Shown: piece by piece, positions 45,051 to 57,348 of the stretch
Numbering within the stretch: position 1 is the first letter of the stretch
Layout: each line of letters opens with the position of its first letter
DNA from: Neodiprion pinetum
Lineage: Eukaryota > Arthropoda > Insecta > Hymenoptera > Diprionidae
Length of the DNA stretch: 64,000 nucleotides
NCBI RefSeq assembly: GCF_021155775.2
Contig: NC_060232.1
Span: forward strand, 34,773,089 to 34,837,088
Reading direction: 5' to 3'
Translations under genes and position numbers: made by a program
The notes under the pieces: generated by a model
The model's database searches: none
Told to the model about the DNA's origin: nothing
The model's input: the letters and a program-made list of their open reading frames with translations, nothing else

Positions 45051-45431
45051 TTATTCAGCGTAAAAATCTTCAATAATGGACTGGAGAAATTCGGTGTACT
45101 TCAGCCTCTTTTTTCTTGACCAAGAGGGTTCATTCGCTCGGAACGTCAGAAAGCCGCCGAAGAAATGAAAGGTGGCCCGTGTTACCTTGAAAAGAAGGAA
45201 GCGACGCGTCGGTGAAGGGCTTCGGTTTCTCACGTCGTCTTTCGCGTCGCATTGAATGTTATAGGACGAAACGGGGGCGTACTTGTTCGTCTCCGCATTC
45301 CAACTAGTAGATCCATTCGAGTCATAGTTTCTCTCAAAGATTCCTCCCGCCTCGAACCGACGACGGCTAGAGATATTCCGTTCGCTCCGGGCGACTCGCT
45401 TCGTCTTTGTCCGTCCTCCCGTGCAGAGGGG
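45051..45431 (-). CDS. minus-strand open frame of 126 codons without Met
   Basis: The frame is open from after a TGA at 45,432-45,434 to a TAA at 45,051-45,053, and no ATG occurs in it. Polar, coding-like stretches include IFERNYDSNGSTSWNAETNK and SYNIQCDAKDDVRNRSPSP. The last part reads KKRLKYTEFLQSIIEDFYAE before the stop. An internal donor, TTCAAG|GTAACA, at 45,186 is in phase 0 and would join in frame to the exon start at 43,681. If unspliced it is a terminal exon. The acceptor is uncertain (TCTCTAG near 45,346 is one choice). The plus strand has an equally open frame, so the strand is not proven. Confidence 0.3.
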   Translation of the reverse strand, partial: PLCTGGRTKTKRVARSERNISSRRRFEAGGIFERNYDSNGSTSWNAETNKYAPVSSYNIQCDAKDDVRNRSPSPTRRFLLFKVTRATFHFFGGFLTFRANEPSWSRKKRLKYTEFLQSIIEDFYAE

Positions 45432-48400
45432 TCATTCAAGGTCAAAGTCAAAGTGGGACAACGTATCGAATGTATTTAAAGAGGCATATCGAGTTGCCAA
45501 AACAATAGTATAGCGATCGCCGAAAGGTGCCCCTCATCGAATCAGCGTTGAACGGGTTGCGGAGAAGGAGTGACGAGTTGGTAACGCGGAGCATGGCAAC
45601 ATGATTTGTATGTCACGTTCTTTTATTGTTAATAAATAACATTGGCTCAATCTGTCGAGGTTCTTGAACTCTCGTAGAACCATTTCTAATCTCCGGCAAC
45701 CGTAAGTAGGAGGCGGTAACTATATGTATAGACGTGTAGTATCGATCGTCCGAGGATCGCGATCAATCATCGTTTACTATGAAGTTTGCTCACGATACTC
45801 TTTACTGGTCTGGCAACATGTTTTCAACACCGTCAAGGAATGCTCTGGACCATGGAAACTCGTCGGAGAGCAAATTATTTGCAGGACATTCAACATTCAT
45901 AAAAATCATACGCTTATATGGTTTCTGTGTAAATTTAATCGAAGATTCTTCTTGTACGGCGCGAAACGAATGATTGTAATGTAGCGAGAAGAGCTAATAG
46001 ACAAGTGTCATGTACTACGAGATGGCATCTGTTCGAAATTTTTATTGTAACACGTTATATAATCAGGATATGGAATATAAAATTTCGCAACATTTGGCGT
46101 ATACTTTATTCAGTTCTATACGCAGAGCTGGCGGCATCTCTCACGGAGGCCCAATTAGCGGACGTTACATGTCACCGAATCGTGTCCTGCATCACAACGA
46201 CCCGTGAGCGTCGGGAATTTTTATTTGGCGGAAAGTCACATTGTACCGAACAGATTACGCGTTACGTCTTGCTTCCTGCGCTTCGGTGAGCGGGGGTGGG
46301 TGTACGGACAATGAAGCGAAACAGCTGCTCGAGGCAATCCGAAATCAAGAGACGCAACGAGAGTAGCGGCTTGATCTTCTCCGGTATCGTTCACGATGAT
46401 ACAGACAAAGCGGGCGAACGAGCAAACGAGGGAACCAAGTAACGAAGGAACTTCGGACCGACAGACGACGGGACGAAAGAGATTCACTACGCTGCAACTG
46501 AAAGTATATTTTTGGCGCGTGGGCCTCTTGTGGTAATAGGCTCGAGCTCGCACCAGGGCATTTTAGCGAGATTACTAGAGCGTTGACCCCGTCCCTCTTG
46601 TCTCTTTCCAACGCTAAGCCCCGCGTGGACCCCCGTCACAACTGCCCTCTCCCTCCCTCTCTCGTCCTCCCTTCTTCCTCGCACACCATCGGGTGTTAGC
46701 TGCGGGCCGAATGCACTCCCTGCTGCACGCACGTATTGCGATCGTCAGGCGTGTGTGCGGTAACGCAACCCAACCACTTCATTCCATTTTGCCTTTTCGT
46801 CGAGATAGAGATCCCTGTGTGTAGGTACCTTAACGCGGAGAGTATAAGAACGACTTGTGTACGGGAGTCGGACCATTTCGCTTTGCGACGCACATGCACC
46901 CGGTGGATAGATGGACGTAGTTCATTGGAGTTTTGCACCTATGCTACCCGGCACTCCGTTCGCTGAGGGTGCAGAGCAGAGGGAGACCGAGTTTCAGGGA
47001 ATCCCTGCTCGTGGAACTTGGCAGGAACTCAAAGAACCGTGCTCCTCGCATGGTCGCTGGTATGCCCTGGCAGTTGAGGGTTGTGCCGTTGGTATCGATG
47101 GATCTCTCATAATGTTCTTCGTTGCCGATGTACCACTCGGGACTCGGGAGAAAGCGTCGCTCAAACACTCCGACTCAATCTATACGCTCGTTCAGTGACA
47201 GCTGCTGCTTCTGCATGGATGTAGGTAATTGCATATTCTCTGTGGCGTGTTATGCATGCGCTCACTTTTCAACGTATGATTTTTTCGGACAATCTGTGAT
47301 CCGTTACGACCTAGTTGTGGTGCAGTATACGTCTCACCGAAGACCGTTCTACTTCACAACCATTGAAACCCTTGTGATATAATTTCAGTGATTTCGATGA
47401 CCAGATAACTCGTTTGAACCAACGCATCGGCACTAAGAGATCTCCGACAACTGAGCGCCACTGTAGCGGTCTTTGACTGGACCGACGTCCGTGACGCAAG
47501 TCGAGGTCATTCGACCTACCCAACAGTGTAAAGCTTTCATCAATTTATTCCTACAGCTCTGAAAGTTTGAATATTTTTTATTCGCAAGGTCCAGCGATGT
47601 GTCTATCCGGTAGTACTTGAGTGGTTGGGAAATATTTCTTCTTATGGATTTGTCTCAGAGTATAATGTTTGAGTTTGACCATAAAGAGCAGCGACGAGGA
47701 AGAAGCAGACATTCCCGGACGCAAACGTATTGAAATTCTATATGGAATAAAAATTGTCGAAGCGTGTTCAAAGTGTAGTCGAACGGAGCTCATTCGCTTT
47801 ACTTCTTTCCGTTAGTTTAAAATTAGACCCTTGCCTGTGTCTAAGTACCTGCTAATTTACAACAGATGACAGTGATTAATTGCGAGCGGTTCGCGGACCG
47901 GCTCGTTCCTGTGTCAGCTCGTATTCTTCGGTCGATTCCATTTTTCAACTTGGTTCCAACAACCGCAGCCGACGAACGAAGAAACGAACAAAGTAACAAG
48001 ACGATGCGCTTCATAGAGTCTCTTCGGACCAGCCTCGGCCTCCGTCGTCAACTCCACACCACCTTCGAATTCTTTCTACCGCAGACAGTCCGACTCTCTA
48101 CTCCGGTAGGCGGTGTAAAAAATTTCTCTAGCGGATGCACGAATGGATTTTTACCACCACCAGCGACCCGTGCCCTTGAAAATCCTGCTTGGATCATTAA
48201 CTAATTCAAAGTGAAAGAGCAAGACGGGATGAGAGAGCGAGAGAGAGAAAGAGAAAGAAAGAAGGGATCAACAGCGGAGGATAGAGGGATAGGGTGGAGC
48301 GAGGAGAGAAGGAGATGCAGACGAAGACGGAGAGCGCGGTGTCAACGACCCTCGTGTATTTAAATCAGGTCAACCTTTCCTAGTGGGCAATAGCTATTGC

Positions 48401-49976
48401 CCAAGGGCTATTTTTCTTGATGCCTCTATAATACGTGCTTCTGTGCTTATGCTGCCGCTGCTGGCTTGGCCACCGCGTCGACCACCTTCGAGGAGTTGCT
48501 CGTTCTCAACGCGTATTATATGTCTCGTTTCGTTTCACCCCACCTGGTGCGATGCCCGTAGGTAGGAACCTACTACCGACCCGTTGTTCCAGATACAGGA
48601 TAATTTTTTGACTACGGCAGTTTCTCGGGTAGACCGCATTTGAGACCGTACAGCGTCGAGTTGAAATTCATGAAAAAATCCGAGTCACCCACATACGTCT
48701 GTTAACCAGCAATTACCGTTGCCTACCGCAGGGACACTGAGAAAGCCAGGCTGCTGGAAGTGCAACGTTTACAGGGTGTATGCGTATATAGGTATATAAC
48801 ACAATTCGTGTGCAGCGTGTACATTTGATATGCAGTGTGCTTCATACTAAACGGTTAAATCAACCCACGGAATCACGTACGGTGGATCGTGGGCAGCGCT
48901 GTACCACGGCTTGCAAGCATACGCGGTACTTGTTGTGTAGGTACAACTACTCGCGTTGGTACGGTTACAAAAATAATTATACACGCCGGCAATGGAGCGT
49001 GTCGGATTCTTCCGGGCTTCAGTAACCATGTTACGATACTACAAGTTACGTTACGTTCGCCACCGTACGCCGAGAGGTCACGCGTTATACTCGAGGTGTA
49101 GGGTAATAACATCCACGGAATAATGATAAGTGCCTGCTACCTGCAGATTCGGTTGCGCAACGCGACGAGTAGGTACACCTGCTTCTCCGTCCGTCTCTGA
49201 ACCGACTACGCACTTCCGACGCACTATTATTCCGCTTTGCGATCAAAATTTGTATCGTACCCACGCTTCGCAGGATATTGCCTTGACTCCACAACGATAC
49301 CAGTTTCACAAGCGATTTCAGCTCGGTGACCCACATCGTCGGATTTTCGGCGAAGAAGGTACTACACGTATGTAAGTTGGAACCGTTAAGGTTACGTTAT
49401 TTTCCGTTGCCTTTGCCCTACGCTCTCTACGAGCCCCGGGGACGGTTGTGCAAACTCCACGCCGTGCCGTATCGGGGGTCAAAAAATGATGAGGTGAACT
49501 CGGGATAGTCTAGTCCGCCGCATTTCGACGTTACACGCGAGGAACGTGATCTCTGCTGTTGCAGACTTTCTACGGATTATATGTGTATGTGCAGGTACCG
49601 GTTCAAGCACGTAGGCACTGCAGCGATGCAGTTTGCTGCGATTCGCTGCAGTTTGAAATCGAAATGCAGTTACGTACCAGTGTTCTGAATGCCCTCGAAA
49701 TTTCACCCCACGATAAGAAGGGGGTGTCTTGTGTCAGTTTTGCAAATTATTTCACGGGTGGAACGTTGCCAAATTCATTTTTTCATTCCTGATATCACTC
49801 GTCCGCCATGTGAGTTTTCACTCAACCAGTCGCTTCCGCGATCAATCGACAATCTTGATTTTTTTTTACTTACATTTCTTTTGCTCTTCGCAGCAAAGTG
49901 ACGAGGGTTAAGATGATCGTTGGGACAGCTCGTAAAATCCGTGACACACGACTTTGAGGACGTAAACGAAACTTAC
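45432..49976. other. mixed stretch without a supported gene
   Basis: Short open frames are common. A purine-rich GA tract lies at 48,231-48,265. The 46.9-47.2 kb plus-strand frame (95 codons) has no splice support. Nothing else was recognised. Confidence 0.4.
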
Positions 49977-50106
49977 AATCTGGCGGACGGACGTTGCGCT
50001 CGCGCAGTTGGTCGGACGGGTCTGGTCTTGTAGCTCGCGACTGTACTTGGAAGGGAAAACGTGCGGGCGCAACGGCCTCTCGGCATTCGCATCGCGGATG
50101 TGCCAT
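49977..50106 (-). CDS. candidate first coding exon, 43 codons
   Basis: A minus-strand ATG at 50,106 (context TTTTATGGC) opens 43 codons ending at CAGATT|GTAAGTTT, an ideal donor, in phase 1. The peptide is Arg/Pro/Cys-containing (MAHPRCECREAVAPARFPFQ, DPSDQLRERNVRPPD). An AT-rich region with TAATAATATATTATTA lies about 40 nt upstream of the ATG. No clear promoter motif and no recognised family. The frame continues past the donor, so splicing is inferred only from the donor. Confidence 0.27.
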
Positions 50107-51253
50107 AAAATCTTCGTTTTATGCGAATAGTAATAATATATTATTAAAATTTAGAGTCGTCGTAGACTTTACGGTCTAGTTCGCTTCACCTCGTATTCAG
50201 TATAGAGTATCTTCTCTTCTTTGCTACATGCTCCTCCTCGGCTATCGGATGAAACTGGCAGACTCCAGACTCTTCTCAATCCCCAGACGGTATACGACTA
50301 AAATTTACAACCTCTTAAACGCTCAAATTGAACAAATAAATAACCTCGAATAATGTTTATCGATCCAGATTACACGGATACTGTGTCTCTCCTGCACTAC
50401 TCGCTACTCAACCTTTATACCTGCACTTCGGCCTCAAGAGAAGTGCTGTCAATTTTTCATCAAGCATTCACGTGTATGAAAAAAACCTCTCTCAAACACC
50501 TTTTGACAAATTTATGTACATCATATTTTTTTTTCGTTGTTTAACGTTTACTACGTTGCGATAGGAATACAGGTCATTGTCAGATTTGTGACACTGTGAG
50601 ATCGTAAAACGAATCGTTGCATGGTTTCTTCAAAGAATGATTCGACGGGATGTAGTGGTCGTAAATCAGGTAGACATACATCGGAGCTTGCAAATTTTCG
50701 GGTACATTTTCCGATGATCCGATCAGGGTCCAACATGAATTATCGTAAAACCACCCTTTCGAGGAAGAGAACAAGCTAATCCTGCCGGCATCCCGACCCA
50801 GAAACAGACGTCGAACACTCGAGATCAGGTTCCAGAAGCATTATACCGTAACGCGGGTGAAAAGCGGTCGGCCGAAAACCGGGCAGATTAATCAGGCCTC
50901 GATGGCGGCGGCACGTGCAAGCCCACAACTGACGTCTTACTACTTTTTCATGGAAGTAGCCCCAGGTTGGAGGAGGGAGTCCGGAGGTCCAAACGTCCGG
51001 TCTCTCGTACTCCCGGTGGAACTTTGACCCGCGGCTAACGCGCGGCAGATCTCGAACACCGTCGAGCATTCCTTCCGAGACAGAGTGATCAATGGGGCAA
51101 AATCCTCGATGCATCGATGCGGATGTGCGGGTCTTTGGCGCCGAGGAAGCGGTTATTTCATCGGGCGGTCGCCCACGGATGCAGCAGCGACCGCGTAGCG
51201 AGTGGGAACACCTTGCTATCCTCGCCGGTTGCGTCGGTGACCGGGGGACCAGG

Positions 51254-51302
51254 CAGGGGATGCAGGGAACCGGGAAAGGGGCCGGGGGGGCCGGGGGAGG
51301 GC
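51254..51302 (+). other. G-rich tract with G-quadruplex potential
   Basis: Six or more G runs, including a run of seven or eight, separated by CC, A or AAA. Confidence 0.6.
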
Positions 51303-51821
51303 AGGCATCCAGGCTGACACACACCCACGCCGGTATTCTGGGCCGAAAAATGAGAGAACGCCGTTCTCTTCCGCGTGGCCTGCAGGCTCGATCGGTTCTC
51401 TCTCCTCTCAGTCGACGGCCGGGGTTCCGGGTCCCGGTTTTTCGCCCTCAAAACGTCGCGATTGTTCAACCCGGCTTCGACTCGGCGCTACACAAGGCGA
51501 GGGCTCCGCGGCGCAGACCCGTTTTCCTTTTTTTTCACCCGCACCTTGGTTTCCCGTTTCGTCCCCTCCGCTTGTCCCACTCCATTCGCGGATTAGGATC
51601 GCCTCGTGCGTTTAGACGCGGTTGGGTTAGGTCAGGAGCTGCAGGATAGGTTAGGCTTGGCCTCCATTCCCCGATGGTGGGCAGCGTATACATTGATTCT
51701 TCTGGATCCCGTCGCAATAAATCCCCCCTCCATCCTTCTGTCGTGGAACCGCCGTTTATTCCATCTCGGTGGTTATTAGAGGTGCGTAATGCACACGGAA
51801 TTTACGTCGGGATATTCACTC

Positions 51822-51845
51822 GAGAGAGAGAGAGAGAGAGAGAAA
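51822..51845. repeat. (GA)n microsatellite
   Basis: About eleven GA units inside a purine-rich patch. Confidence 0.93.
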
Positions 51846-52113
51846 GATGAAGAGATATGTAGGAGCACATGGAGTATGTAAAGAGAGAATCGCTGCGAGT
51901 CCCGTTCGTTCTGATTTTACGTACATTATTCGCTGCGTGATCGTATTATATACATTTATACCGCACACTCGATGCTATCTCGCTGAAAATTTCTAACAAA
52001 TTTCACCGTCTCGGTATACCTACGAGATCGCCGCTATCGAACGGCTTATCTAACTCTAAGCTTTGTCGCCTGCGAATTATACTCACGGCGCGATCAGGCC
52101 GAGTATTACTCAC

Positions 52114-52145
52114 TTAGTCTTATCGTCGGTTGATTACGGTTGCTG
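52114..52145 (-). CDS. candidate microexon, 32 nt
   Basis: On the minus strand an acceptor TAATTTTTGCAG (a second AG lies three bases later) and the donor CTAA|GTGAGTAA bracket 32 nt. Only one frame is open and it reads SNRNQPTIRL. Both splice sites are good, but an exon this short can arise by chance. A DNA-level alignment to transcripts would be needed to accept it. Confidence 0.22.
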
Positions 52146-52860
52146 CTGCAAAAATTATACGTATTAATTTTCTACCACCGCAGTGTTTTCGCTCGGTGTA
52201 TACGCTAAGAGCGTGCATTTTTTGCCCACCGGTCATATGATCCGTGAAGAAATTGTAATTCATGATTTATTACCCGTACTTGCATTGCTGTTGCGGCATG
52301 ACGGAGGTGATCCTCCAAGCCGCGGCAGCAACTCTGTAACGATGTGTAACCCGCTGTTACTGCATGTTAAACTTGAAGGCACGCCCTAGTTCTGCAGTAG
52401 GGAACAACTTGACCAGCCTGGCTTTAATGCACTGGTAGCTGCTCCGCGTTGCACTCTCTCAACCCAGTGTATTCTAATTAACGTCTCAACTTTGCGGTTT
52501 GCTCCGCAACAGCTTATACACATCGTGCTGCGAAATACGGGACTAGTGACGCGTTTCGTGCGAAAACTGCAGGTGACTCTGGGATCTATTATTTCCCTTG
52601 TATAACAATACCGTAGTAAACCATATTTATAGGCTTGAAGTATTGTGCGCGTTATATCGACAATTAGTCGGCGTGATTGTACGTACGTTTGCATCGGGAA
52701 TTTTTTCTTTGAAATAGCAACGACACGCCGTTTAATAACGCAAGTTGACCCGATGAAATTGGCGAATCAGAGATTGTAAATCTAAATGTTACGTGTCGTT
52801 GAACCTGAATAAATAATATGTAAAGAGACTTGTTGCGTCATTCAGTTCAATAGTTTTCAG
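52146..52860. other. non-genic stretch
   Basis: No repeat or coding segment was recognised apart from short unsupported frames. Confidence 0.35.
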
Positions 52861-52913
52861 CCTGACCAAGCCGCGCAACGTGAAGTGCATAGAGAAGAAG
52901 CTCAACGCACTCG
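52861..52913 (+). CDS. candidate plus-strand internal exon, 53 nt, coding-like codon use
   Basis: The acceptor TTCAATAGTTTTCAG ends at 52,860 and the donor CTCG|GTGAGT starts at 52,914. In the frame beginning at the second base the exon reads LTKPRNVKCIEKKLNALG. Fifteen of 17 third positions are G or C, the strongest codon bias I found. A second frame is also open (PDQAAQREVHREEAQRT), so the frame is inferred from codon bias. The exon would enter in phase 2 and leave in phase 1. A TCAGTT initiator-like motif at 52,842-52,847 offers an alternative reading as a first, non-coding exon. No family is recognised. Confidence 0.38.
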
Positions 52914-55900
52914 GTGAGTGGTGATACAAAACTACCTAGAATTAGATCTCAGCGGTCAGGACAATTAATCGAATGTCGGGACGCGTTTGAAAATAAGATA
53001 AACAATTATCCGCCAGATATCCCAACTTTATTGAGACTCATTGCCATGTGTTATATCTGATCTATAAATCGTCTACAGAAGCAATTATTTTTCGAATTCT
53101 CTTTGACGTAAGTCGCTTTGAACGACCTAAGAGGTTATTCGAAACACATCCGTATGAGTAACGTATCGGGCGGGAGTTAATTTTGATAAGAGTTTGTCGT
53201 CTGAAAAATTCAGGATTATTCGTCGTTGGCGTGCTCCTACGGTGTACGAAAATTCACAAGATACTATCCGCAGGTTTCCATTAACAAATGAGAAACTCGT
53301 GCACGGACACGCGATCCACAGTGCGAAGTCGTACTAAAAATGAGATAAAAGCGTTAAGTCAGCAGTAAAGTGGCGGGGTCGGTCTCTCGGGGTATCTGGT
53401 TAAGTTATACTTAGGTCTTGGCTGGGTGCGTTTGTGCGTAGAGTGCAAAGGATCGACTTATCGTCTCACAATCGCGCCACACGCTGCCGGAGCGACGCGG
53501 TGGTGACGCGGTGCGATGCGTGAGACCGGATGTACCGACATCTCGCAAAACTGCGTGCGTGCGATGCGATGCATGTGATGCAGAGTCGCCGATGGAAGAG
53601 TGCAACTGTCATGTCGTCGTCCTACGGTCACCCCTTGTCCATTGTCGTCGAACTGGGTCACCGAGGCACTTTGTTAGAAGCCTTGTTATTTAAGTAGGCT
53701 TCTGTATTACGGACGTGGAGCATAAGGAAAGCGTAACTGATGATGATGAAGAGCTCGGCGTGGAGGAAGAAGAGGGGAGCGGAACGCGGGGAGGCCTGCC
53801 GAACGTGAGATAAGAGGAAAATAATGGAGGAACTCTTTGTGTCTTCTGCCTTGTGCAACGCTCGACTTCCAACGCATTTCTTTATGTACATGATGCTATT
53901 TATTATTTTTTTTTTTTTTTCATTTGAATTTCAACCGTCAAAAGGCTGCATGACACATTTTAACGGTGCCGCGATAACTGAATGAGTTACACCTTTTGAA
54001 TGGGCCCATATTGCGGAACTCGTCGTCGAAAGCGTTCACGTTTTAAACCAAACCGTTTGCAGCGAGATCTAGTCTTTGTACAAACCTGTTGCACGAGACT
54101 CGGTACGTGGTCCATGACTAGAATCGCAAATTATTTTTATCCGCATGCTTCGCTCACAACCAGACTCGGGACGAGATAGTTTCATCAGTTGTGAATCTGA
54201 GATGCAGTTGGAATCGGAATTTGGGTAGAACGGTTGATTCAAGTCCGAACAGCCGTAATTAGATGACATTTCAAATTGTTGCAAATTACGAAATTCTCTT
54301 TGCAGTGCTGTTTGTGCACTGTTATAATGGTTTTCCCCTCAAAGTGTGTTTTGAGCTGGGACTTGATTTCCCCGTTGTTCGGATTGATGATAAAAAAGAA
54401 ACTTCTCAGCTGGTGTTTGGTCCCGATAGCTAGACGACAACTGCGCACAAGCCTACCAGTGTACGTACGTGGGAGTGGTTTCGGGTGGTAGGAAAAAAAG
54501 GTTTCTTCTTCACGAACCGTGTCGCAATTCGCCAGAAGCATACCGATGGTACATATGGAGGGAAAAAACTGATGCCCACATCCCGTAACCTAGATCAAAG
54601 TCGCACAAGTTCCTACAAACATCCGTGTATATAATAATATAAACCCGTAAGGGAGTATGAAAAAGATGAAAAAAACGAAGGCAACGCGTCTTCAGGGGTG
54701 TTTCGTAGCCAAAAATAGAAATCGATTCAAGACGGAGGGTAGGGACGCTGTTTCTAATCGGTATAGGGTATATGTAATTTCTACGGACGAACGGTGTCGG
54801 TCGGATCTCGTTTTCTCAGCTCTACGTACTCTGCCTAGGTCGAGTGTCGCCTATGAAGTTCCGTGCGAAATCCAATACAGGTATTTCCGTCCGATTTTGT
54901 GATCCTCTCGGCTCTTTTTGTTTCGGTCTGGTCTGAGGCTTCGTTTCCGTTTCCGTTTCCGGAGAGTTTCGCACTGTCAGAGGACTCGGGTCAAGATTCA
55001 AACGCGATCTTTCTTAAATGCTGATTAGCCGACTCGGCTTTGCGACAATGACTAGGCGTACTCGGGAACGACGCGTTGCCACACCGAGATAGGCACGCAA
55101 GCACGCACGCACACCTCTCTTCCTTCCGAGCGGACTCCTGCTCGCGCGGTAGGCTTTGCGGGAATTTTACCGATGTGCCGAAAGTTGGGAGTGCTCCTCT
55201 CACTGTCCAGCGAGCGGTCATTGGTGCCGCGTGTCTCGACGCAAGTCTGCCCAGTGCCCTAGTGACCAAAAGCCCTGTTCGCAGTGCGAGTAAACACGGC
55301 GTCGAGTTAACTCGCGTCCAACTCTTTTTTTCCCACGATTCTCGTTCAGTGATCCTTTCACGGCAATCGACTACGTTGAATTGTACTGTACAAAAAGAAA
55401 AAAGAAAAAAAGGAAAAACGACAGAGCGTGACCGCGTATATTCGCAATATTGCTAATGCGGCCGTTTCGCGACACCAGCTTTGGAGGTTTCTTGCCAATT
55501 TCAACAACAAGACCAGTGCCAATGTTCGTGCTCGTGTCAACGACTCCTAGTTTTATAATAATGAAATGATCACAGTGTGTAATATCCGCGAGATACGCAT
55601 GGATTGTTTCCTATAAACAGTTTGTTTCGCTACAGTGCTGTTACTTCGTATAATTCTTACTTAAATTTGCTGTAAAATTTCTGCACCCGATCAGTGAAGT
55701 GGTGAAAAAAAACTTTGTGAAACTGTTTCTTGAGATCCAATCGTTCGTTAACGTATAATACACATTATAAAGTATGCGTGTGATTACTCGCTGAAGCAAC
55801 AACTTCGGTTGTAATCAAACTTTAAACCTGACCCCCCCCCTCACTAAGCGTTGACGCTAATTTATGCCATACTTCAAGTAAGTGCGTTCAGCACGCCAAG

Positions 55901-56403
55901 ATGATTGCCGGCGTAAATAGTTCTCTCACAAATCCATCCGACGAGAGATAGTCGATGATCCTAGCCTCATCACGTGCTGCGATTATGTTTAACGAGATGA
56001 CCGAGATGAGACAACCGGTCTGAAATTAACCAACACTGCAGGCTAACAACGCGAGTCAGAAAAGTGCTTGAATGTTCCCTTGAATAAATGGAGGAATTGC
56101 TAGCTGGGTTGTTGCAGGCACCGATTCTTCTTCCACCCAAGTAAGACTTCTCACATCACACTATCGATCGTCGGTGAATAACGACTTAAATCCTCTGCAA
56201 ATGATACGGGTTTTTGTATTTGACAGTTGAAACAACTGAAATACAAATTGACACGGTATTTTCTTCCCTCGATAAATCCTCTATCTTCGGTTACGAAACT
56301 TCTCTTGTCGTAATTCGAAATCGTGCACCTAGCCGATAGGTGGATAGGCACACCTTGTCAGTCTCACAAAGATGAGGTAAACACAAAGTTTCACGTGACT
56401 TAC
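52914..56403. other. mixed non-genic stretch
   Basis: T and A tracts occur at 53,908-53,920 and 55,390-55,412. (TTTCCG)3 lies at 54,943-54,960, and a C run at 55,832-55,840. A GC-richer block at 55,030-55,550 has promoter-like base composition but no confirmed element. No gene is supported. Confidence 0.4.
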
Positions 56404-56453
56404 AAACTCTCTAACGACATTTTAAGTAACTCCCATAGACGGAGCAACTCTGG
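56404..56453 (-). CDS. weak candidate exon, 50 nt
   Basis: On the minus strand AAATACAG precedes 16 codons (PELLRLWELLKMSLES) plus two bases, ending at AGTTT|GTAAGTCA. The donor is ideal, but the acceptor has almost no pyrimidine tract. Its phase does not fit the candidate first exon at 56,785-56,824. Confidence 0.14.
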
Positions 56454-56784
56454 CTGTATTTGAATTTCAGCCGAGGTTTCGTCAGATAAGTTTTTATCCG
56501 AACTGACGAAAATTGAAAGGGTTCAACGACAGGATGAACGCAAAACTGTCGTTCGCCCGCAAAGTCTATGACCTATCGATTTAAATACGAGTAAAAAATT
56601 TTCGGTTTCCAACTACATATCGAGGATTTCGTCGGGCTTTAGCAATTTCTTGCGCATACAGGAGGTAAAAAGTTTTCTGGGCTTCGTTCGGTTTCACCTA
56701 CAGCGGTTAATTAGACCGCCCGCCCTCCAAAACTCTTGCTTTACGAAAGAATTGCCATCGGACAGCCGTTGGAACAAATCTCAC
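56454..56784. other. non-genic stretch
   Basis: A short stem, ACGACAG/CTGTCGT, occurs near 56,526-56,552. Nothing else was seen. Confidence 0.3.
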
Positions 56785-56824
56785 CCTCGATTGACGGGGT
56801 GAACGACTGTTCGAGGTTCGCCAT
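56785..56824 (-). CDS. candidate first coding exon with a good start context
   Basis: A minus-strand ATG at 56,824 sits in AAGACCATGGCG, a near-ideal start context. Thirteen codons (MANLEQSFTPSIE) plus one base follow, ending at GAGG|GTGAGATT (phase 1). A GC-balanced leader precedes it. The exon is short and the intron partner was not found. Its phase is the same as at the possible first exons ending at 49,977 and 20,150. Confidence 0.24.
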
Positions 56825-57131
56825 GGTCTTTGTTGCGAAAAAGTGGTCAGTTCCCCGGGCAGAACGGACCCAGATACCCAGTGGGCACGGGCACCAGGTA
56901 TAAGATAGTGGACGGGAGTAGTTGTTCGATATATTTACTACATCTCCCAGACATTGCGGAGTCGCCGTCGGTGCAGCAACGGTGCTAATTGAATACTGTT
57001 TTTATAAACATCGGATCTGATCACATTGGATTGACTGTCAGCCGTGTCGGTCCGGTTAGGTTCTCGCTAAAAACGGCACGTGCAAATCGTTGCAAAATGT
57101 ACCTTCCGCACATGCACAACGACAACCGATA

Positions 57132-57196
57132 GTCGGTTGGGGAGCCGAACCCCGGTCACCCGAGCATCGTATCGGTTCACCACGGAACCAATCGGC
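57132..57196 (-). mobile_element. tRNA-like segment, probable SINE head or tRNA relic
   Basis: Read on the minus strand, a GTGGT-containing A-box-like start is followed about 30 nt later by GGGGTTCGGCTCCCC. This forms a 4-bp T-arm stem with a 7-nt loop and differs from the B-box consensus GGTTCRANNCC by one base. The ends GCCGATT and AACCGAC pair at five of seven positions like an acceptor stem. No clear anticodon arm is seen. TCGGGTGACC before the B box is a wording common in tRNA-derived SINEs. A full tail was not defined. Confidence 0.35.
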
Positions 57197-57316
57197 TTGG
57201 GTAAAATCGTAAAATCATGCCGCCATCGCAGCCGTTGATGCGGTTATTACACATTCGTGATAGCGTGTATGTATAGAAAAAAAAACCTGCGGTAGGCGCG
57301 ACTCGCCGCCTGCCTT

Positions 57317-57348
57317 ACTGACTGACTGAGTGACTGACTGACTTACTG
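57317..57348. repeat. imperfect (ACTG)n repeat
   Basis: About eight ACTG units with GAGTG and CTTACTG variants. Confidence 0.88.

Larger units (their letters stand above)
50107..52113. other. mixed stretch, GC-rich at 50.8-51.7 kb
   Basis: Two long frames overlap here on opposite strands (50,776-51,324 minus and 51,092-51,649 plus). Neither has a recognised motif or consistent splice sites, and the DNA is GC-rich. A TTATACCTG motif is at 50,415. Confidence 0.4.
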
